Assembly (NCBI GenBank): GCA_937974465.1
Contig: CALJWY010000118.1
Location: 1 to 28,403 of the forward strand
From: an uncultured Lysobacterales bacterium
Lineage (GTDB): Bacteria; Pseudomonadota; Gammaproteobacteria; Xanthomonadales; SZUA-36
DNA: 28,403 bases
Reading direction: 5' to 3'
Shown: one piece after another, positions 25,039 through 28,403 of the stretch
Position numbering within the stretch: position 1 is the first letter of the stretch
How the letters are laid out: every line of letters begins with the position of its first letter
Notes under the pieces: model-generated
What the model was told of the DNA's origin: nothing
Databases searched by the model: none
Seen by the model: only the letters and a program-made list of their open reading frames with translations
Position numbers and translations under genes: made by a program

Positions 25039-27495
25039 ATGGACAAAGTCACGGACATCAATACACAAGCACAACGTAAAGCCGCCAGCGAAGGCAATTT
25101 TTACCCCGACAACCCCAACAGGATTGGACCGGGAATGAATCCACGCATCCAGCGATTGCGCAAGTTGAGTGTTGAGACCAAACCCAGCCTTTCAATCGAA
25201 CGTGCGCTGCATGAAACCGCGTTTTACAAAGAGAACTACGGCAAACATTCGATCCCGGTTTTGCGGGCATTGAATTTCCTTGATCATTGCCGCAAAAAGA
25301 CCATCTACATCGGCGCTGACGAATTGATCGTAGGGGAGCGCGGGCCAGCACCAAAGGCAGTGCCGACCTTCCCCGAACTGACTTGCCATAGTGTCGAGGA
25401 TTTCAATGTCTTAAATACCCGTGAACAGCAACGTTATACGATTTCCGCAGAAGAGATTGCCACCTACGCCCGCGAAGTGATCCCGTACTGGGAAGGCAAA
25501 ACCATCCGCGAGAGAATCTTCAACCACGTACCGCAGGAGTGGATGGCCGCCTATCGGGCGGGCCTGTTCACGGAGTTCATGGAACAGCGCGCGGCAGGTC
25601 ATACGGCGCTGGATGGGCAGATTTACCGCCAGGGCATGCTGGACTACAAAAACCAGATTGCCGCAGAAATTGAAGCATTGGACTACCTCAACGACCCCGA
25701 AGCCACCGACCGCTATGAGCAACTCACGGCCATGGCAATTTCCTGTGACGCGGTGATTGAATTTGCCGAACGCCACGCCGACCTGGCTGACCAATTGGCA
25801 GCGCATGAGAAAAACCCGCAAAGGCGGGCAGAATTGAGAAACATCGCCGAGGTATGTCGCCGGGTCCCGGCCAACCAACCACGGAATTTCCACGAAGCCA
25901 TCCAGATGTACTGGTTTGTACACCTTGGCACCATCACCGAGTTGAATGGCTGGGATGCCATGAACCCGGGGCACTTTGACCAGCACCTCGCGCCTTTCTA
26001 CGCGGCAGAGGTTGCGCAGGGCAGCCTGGACCGGGACAAGGCCAAGGAGCTTCTATGCTGCTTCTGGATCAAGGTCAACAATCACCCGGCACCGCCCAAG
26101 GTTGGCATCACAGCCCGCGAGAGCGGCACCTACAATGACTTTACCAACATCAATATCGGTGGAGTTACCAGCGATGGCAAGGATGGTGTCAGCGAGGTTT
26201 CCTATATCCTGCTCGATGTCATTAAAGAGTTGCACATACTGCAACCGGGCAACTCCGTCCATATCAGCAACAAAACGCCCGATCGTTTTTTGCATGCTGC
26301 CTGCAAGGTAATTCGGCAGGGACATGGTTACCCTTCGGTTTTCAACCCGGATATCTATATCACCGAACTGCTGAGGCAGGGTAAATCGATACAAGACGCC
26401 CGCGAAGGTGGCTGCAGCGGCTGTATCGAGGTGGGTGCGTTTGGCAAGGAGTCATTTTTGCTGACCGGCTACCTGAATGTTCCGAAAATCCTCGAGCTTA
26501 CGCTTAATAATGGCATTGACCCGGTCACGGGAAAAACTGCCGGCATTCAAACCGGCGATCCACGTGATTTTTCGACTTTTGAGCAACTCTACGAAGCATT
26601 CACTACACAACTCAGCTTCATCATTGAGACCAAGATCCGGGTCAGCAACTATATAGACCGGATGTTTGCCAAGTACGCGCCGGCGCCGTTTCTTTCTGTT
26701 GTCATCAAGGATTGCATCAGCAAGGGCAAGGACTACTACGCAGGTGGCCCCCGCTATAACACCAATTACATCCAGTGCACCGGCCTGGCCACCACCACTG
26801 ACAGTCTCTCGGTACTTAAGAAGCACGTTTTTGAACAACAGACGTTTACCATGGAGCGCATCCTGGACGCGGTTGCCAATAACTTTGAAGGCGATGAAAA
26901 GCTGCGCCAGACCGTACTCAACAAGACGGCCTTTTTTGGTAATAATGATGATTACGCGGATGATATCGCCCTGCAAATCTATGCTGACCTGTTATCCGCT
27001 ATCGATGGCAAACCCAACGTCCGTGGCGGAGTCTTTCACCTGAACATGCTCTCCACCACCTGTCACATCTACTTTGGCAAGGTGATGGGCGCCACACCCA
27101 ATGGCCGCCTGGCGGGCAAGTCAATATCGGACGGCACCTCACCTTCACATGGTGCCGACACCCATGGGCCCTCGATGGTCATCCAGTCTCTGACCAAGCT
27201 GGACCACACCATGTCAGGTGGTACCCTGCTCAACCAGCGATTTTTACCGAGCCTGCTGAAACGCGATGAGGACATCACCAAGCTGGGGCAATTGATTCGC
27301 AGTTATTTCACCATGGGCGGCCACCACATCCAGTTCAATATTGTTGATACCGCCACCCTGAAAGCCGCACAGAAATGTCCTGAGGATTACAAGGATTTGC
27401 TGGTGCGGATGGCGGGTTATAGCGATTACTTCAACGATATGAATGCTGACCTGCAGCAGGAAGTGATAGAGCGTACGGAGAATGAGTCGTTTTGA
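25039..27495 (+). CDS. hypD: Glycyl radical enzyme, trans-4-hydroxy-L-proline dehydratase (HypD)-like
   Basis: From the ATG at 25039 the protein has 818 residues. AAGGA lies 10 nt upstream of this start but only 1 nt before the alternative ATG at 25030. Glycyl radical site: RMAGYSDYF near the C-terminus, with Gly codon 27415-27417 (residue 793). Active-site loop: GGCSGCIEVGAFGKE, with the thiyl Cys at 26422-26424 (residue 462) and a Glu two residues later, the Cys-x-Glu of dehydratase/lyase-type glycyl radical enzymes. Segments such as AYRAGLFTEFMEQRA-GHT, LTLNNGIDPVTGK and GDPRDFSTFEQLYEAF resemble HypD. HypD turns trans-4-hydroxyproline into P5C, and pruA and putA nearby can oxidise P5C to glutamate. 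The activase gene overlaps its end. The exact substrate is inferred; the enzyme class is certain. Confidence 0.85.
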   Translation: MDKVTDINTQAQRKAASEGNFYPDNPNRIGPGMNPRIQRLRKLSVETKPSLSIERALHETAFYKENYGKHSIPVLRALNFLDHCRKKTIYIGADELIVGERGPAPKAVPTFPELTCHSVEDFNVLNTREQQRYTISAEEIATYAREVIPYWEGKTIRERIFNHVPQEWMAAYRAGLFTEFMEQRAAGHTALDGQIYRQGMLDYKNQIAAEIEALDYLNDPEATDRYEQLTAMAISCDAVIEFAERHADLADQLAAHEKNPQRRAELRNIAEVCRRVPANQPRNFHEAIQMYWFVHLGTITELNGWDAMNPGHFDQHLAPFYAAEVAQGSLDRDKAKELLCCFWIKVNNHPAPPKVGITARESGTYNDFTNINIGGVTSDGKDGVSEVSYILLDVIKELHILQPGNSVHISNKTPDRFLHAACKVIRQGHGYPSVFNPDIYITELLRQGKSIQDAREGGCSGCIEVGAFGKESFLLTGYLNVPKILELTLNNGIDPVTGKTAGIQTGDPRDFSTFEQLYEAFTTQLSFIIETKIRVSNYIDRMFAKYAPAPFLSVVIKDCISKGKDYYAGGPRYNTNYIQCTGLATTTDSLSVLKKHVFEQQTFTMERILDAVANNFEGDEKLRQTVLNKTAFFGNNDDYADDIALQIYADLLSAIDGKPNVRGGVFHLNMLSTTCHIYFGKVMGATPNGRLAGKSISDGTSPSHGADTHGPSMVIQSLTKLDHTMSGGTLLNQRFLPSLLKRDEDITKLGQLIRSYFTMGGHHIQFNIVDTATLKAAQKCPEDYKDLLVRMAGYSDYFNDMNADLQQEVIERTENESF

Positions 27496-28403
27496 CCCAT
27501 GCTGATAACAACCGCGAGAGTGATGACTCAACCCAGGTAAAGAATGGGGTTGAGAAAGACAGCCCAGATCACGGCCTGGTTTTTGATATCAAACGATACG
27601 CCATCAACGATGGCCCGGGGATCAGGGTCACCATTTTCCTGAAGGGTTGCCCACTGTCCTGCCGCTGGTGTCATAACCCGGAAAGCATCTCCCCCAAGGT
27701 GCAAAAAATGTACACCGAGAGCAAATGCATCGGTTGTGGTTAATGCGTCGATATTTGCCCTGTGCAGGCATGTGAATTGACATCTGAAGGCATCGAAACC
27801 AATGCAGGCCTGTGTGACAGATGCGGACAATGTGCCGAGGTGTGCCCTGCCCTGGCCACCGAGATGTCCGGACGATACGAATCGGTCGAAGACCTGATGA
27901 GGGTTATCGAGAACGAAAGACCGTTCTTTGACCAGTCTGGCGGCGGTGTCACTTTTTCCGGCGGTGAACCGTTGCTTTACCCTGAGTTTCTAATCAGGAT
28001 CCTCGATGCCTGCGGCAAACTGAATATCCATCGAACCGTGGACACCTCCGGCCTGGCCAAAGCCGCTACTCTTTTGAATGTTGCCAGGCGAACAGACCTG
28101 TTCCTCTACGACTTAAAGCTGATGGATTCTGCCAGGCATAAAGAATGGACCGGTGTAAGCAACAAGCGAATACTGAAAAACCTGCAAGCCCTCGCAGGCA
28201 CCGGGGGGGATATCCAGATACGTATTCCGTTAATCAAAGGCGTCAACACCGACAAACAAAACATCGAGGAAACTGCGGCATTCATCGCCACCCTGTCCGG
28301 CCCTGCAAAACCCATTGCGCTATTGCCATATCATAATATGGCGGGTGGCAAAGCAGCGAAGCTGGGGCAATCACATGATCCGGGTGAAATGTCTGCATCT
28401 GGC
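27492..28403 (+). pseudogene. Radical-SAM glycyl-radical-enzyme activase, interrupted by an in-frame TAA and cut by the window end
   Basis: The frame starts with TTG at 27492, overlapping the dehydratase stop (TTGA). It encodes FDIKRYAINDGPGIRVTIFL and GCPLSCRWCHNPES, the CxxxCxxC of a glycyl radical activase that binds the SAM-linked cluster. The first ferredoxin-like motif then reads CIGCG-stop-CVDICP, with TAA at 27741-27743. After the stop the same frame is open for 660 nt to the window end. It reads a second cluster motif (CDRCGQCAEVCP), GGGVTFSGGEPLLYPEF, VDTSG, FLYDLKLMDS and RIPLIKGVN, all expected of the family. So a single codon interrupts an otherwise intact gene. This could be a recent nonsense mutation, a sequencing or assembly error, or readthrough. 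Without the activase the dehydratase would stay inactive unless another activase works on it. Confidence 0.8.

Noticed and set aside
27741..27743. Selenocysteine or pyrrolysine recoding at the activase stop
   Set aside because: The codon is TAA; Sec uses TGA and Pyl uses TAG. The position is not one where the family needs a redox residue.

Overview
The window is a dense stretch of bacterial chromosome devoted almost wholly to amino-acid catabolism. The fabA-fabB pair, a long bifunctional PutA, AsnC/Lrp regulators and the bkd gene order suggest a gammaproteobacterium. Several genes in the right half (Crp/Fnr regulator, PruA, FolD, FTCD) look to me, from remembered family sequences, more like Bacteroidetes homologues, and one ureohydrolase resembles plant-type arginase. 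No rRNA, tRNA, CRISPR array, integrase or transposase gene was seen. The nearest thing to a mobile sequence is one long palindrome after putA.

Left part (1-9 kb). The end of an APS kinase gene (cysC) and its terminator come first. A divergent pair follows: an Lrp/AsnC regulator and leucine dehydrogenase. Then come the E1-alpha, E1-beta and E2 genes of the branched-chain 2-oxoacid dehydrogenase, overlapping by 4 nt each, and dgcN-dgcA for D-glutamate use. An aspartate/aromatic aminotransferase stands alone after them. Together these deaminate and oxidatively decarboxylate Leu/Ile/Val and convert D-Glu to L-Glu. No E3 gene is present.

Middle (9-14.5 kb, minus strand). In order of transcription there is a Crp/Fnr regulator, a secreted M28 peptidase, an aldehyde dehydrogenase, fabA and fabB. 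FabA and FabB make unsaturated fatty acids.

Right part (14.8-28.4 kb). A stand-alone P5C dehydrogenase (pruA), a second Lrp/AsnC regulator, a PutA with no DNA-binding domain, folD, a fused formimidoyltransferase-cyclodeaminase (ftcD), a plant-type arginase/agmatinase-like enzyme, a glycyl radical enzyme of the trans-4-hydroxyproline dehydratase (HypD) type, and its radical-SAM activase. Proline, hydroxyproline and (through ornithine) arginine would converge on P5C and glutamate. Formiminoglutamate from histidine would give glutamate plus a one-carbon unit handled by FtcD and FolD. I infer a glutamate-converging catabolic region that combines oxygen-dependent enzymes with an oxygen-sensitive radical enzyme.

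The most striking details are: an in-frame TAA inside the first ferredoxin-like cysteine motif of the activase, whose frame is otherwise open to the end of the window; a Crp/Fnr regulator whose conserved-looking CxxC N-terminus lies upstream of any ATG/GTG/TTG start; two P5C dehydrogenases side by side; a nearly perfect 51-bp palindrome between putA and folD; and an M28 peptidase lacking the usual general-base Glu. All family assignments come from reading the translations. No database search was run.
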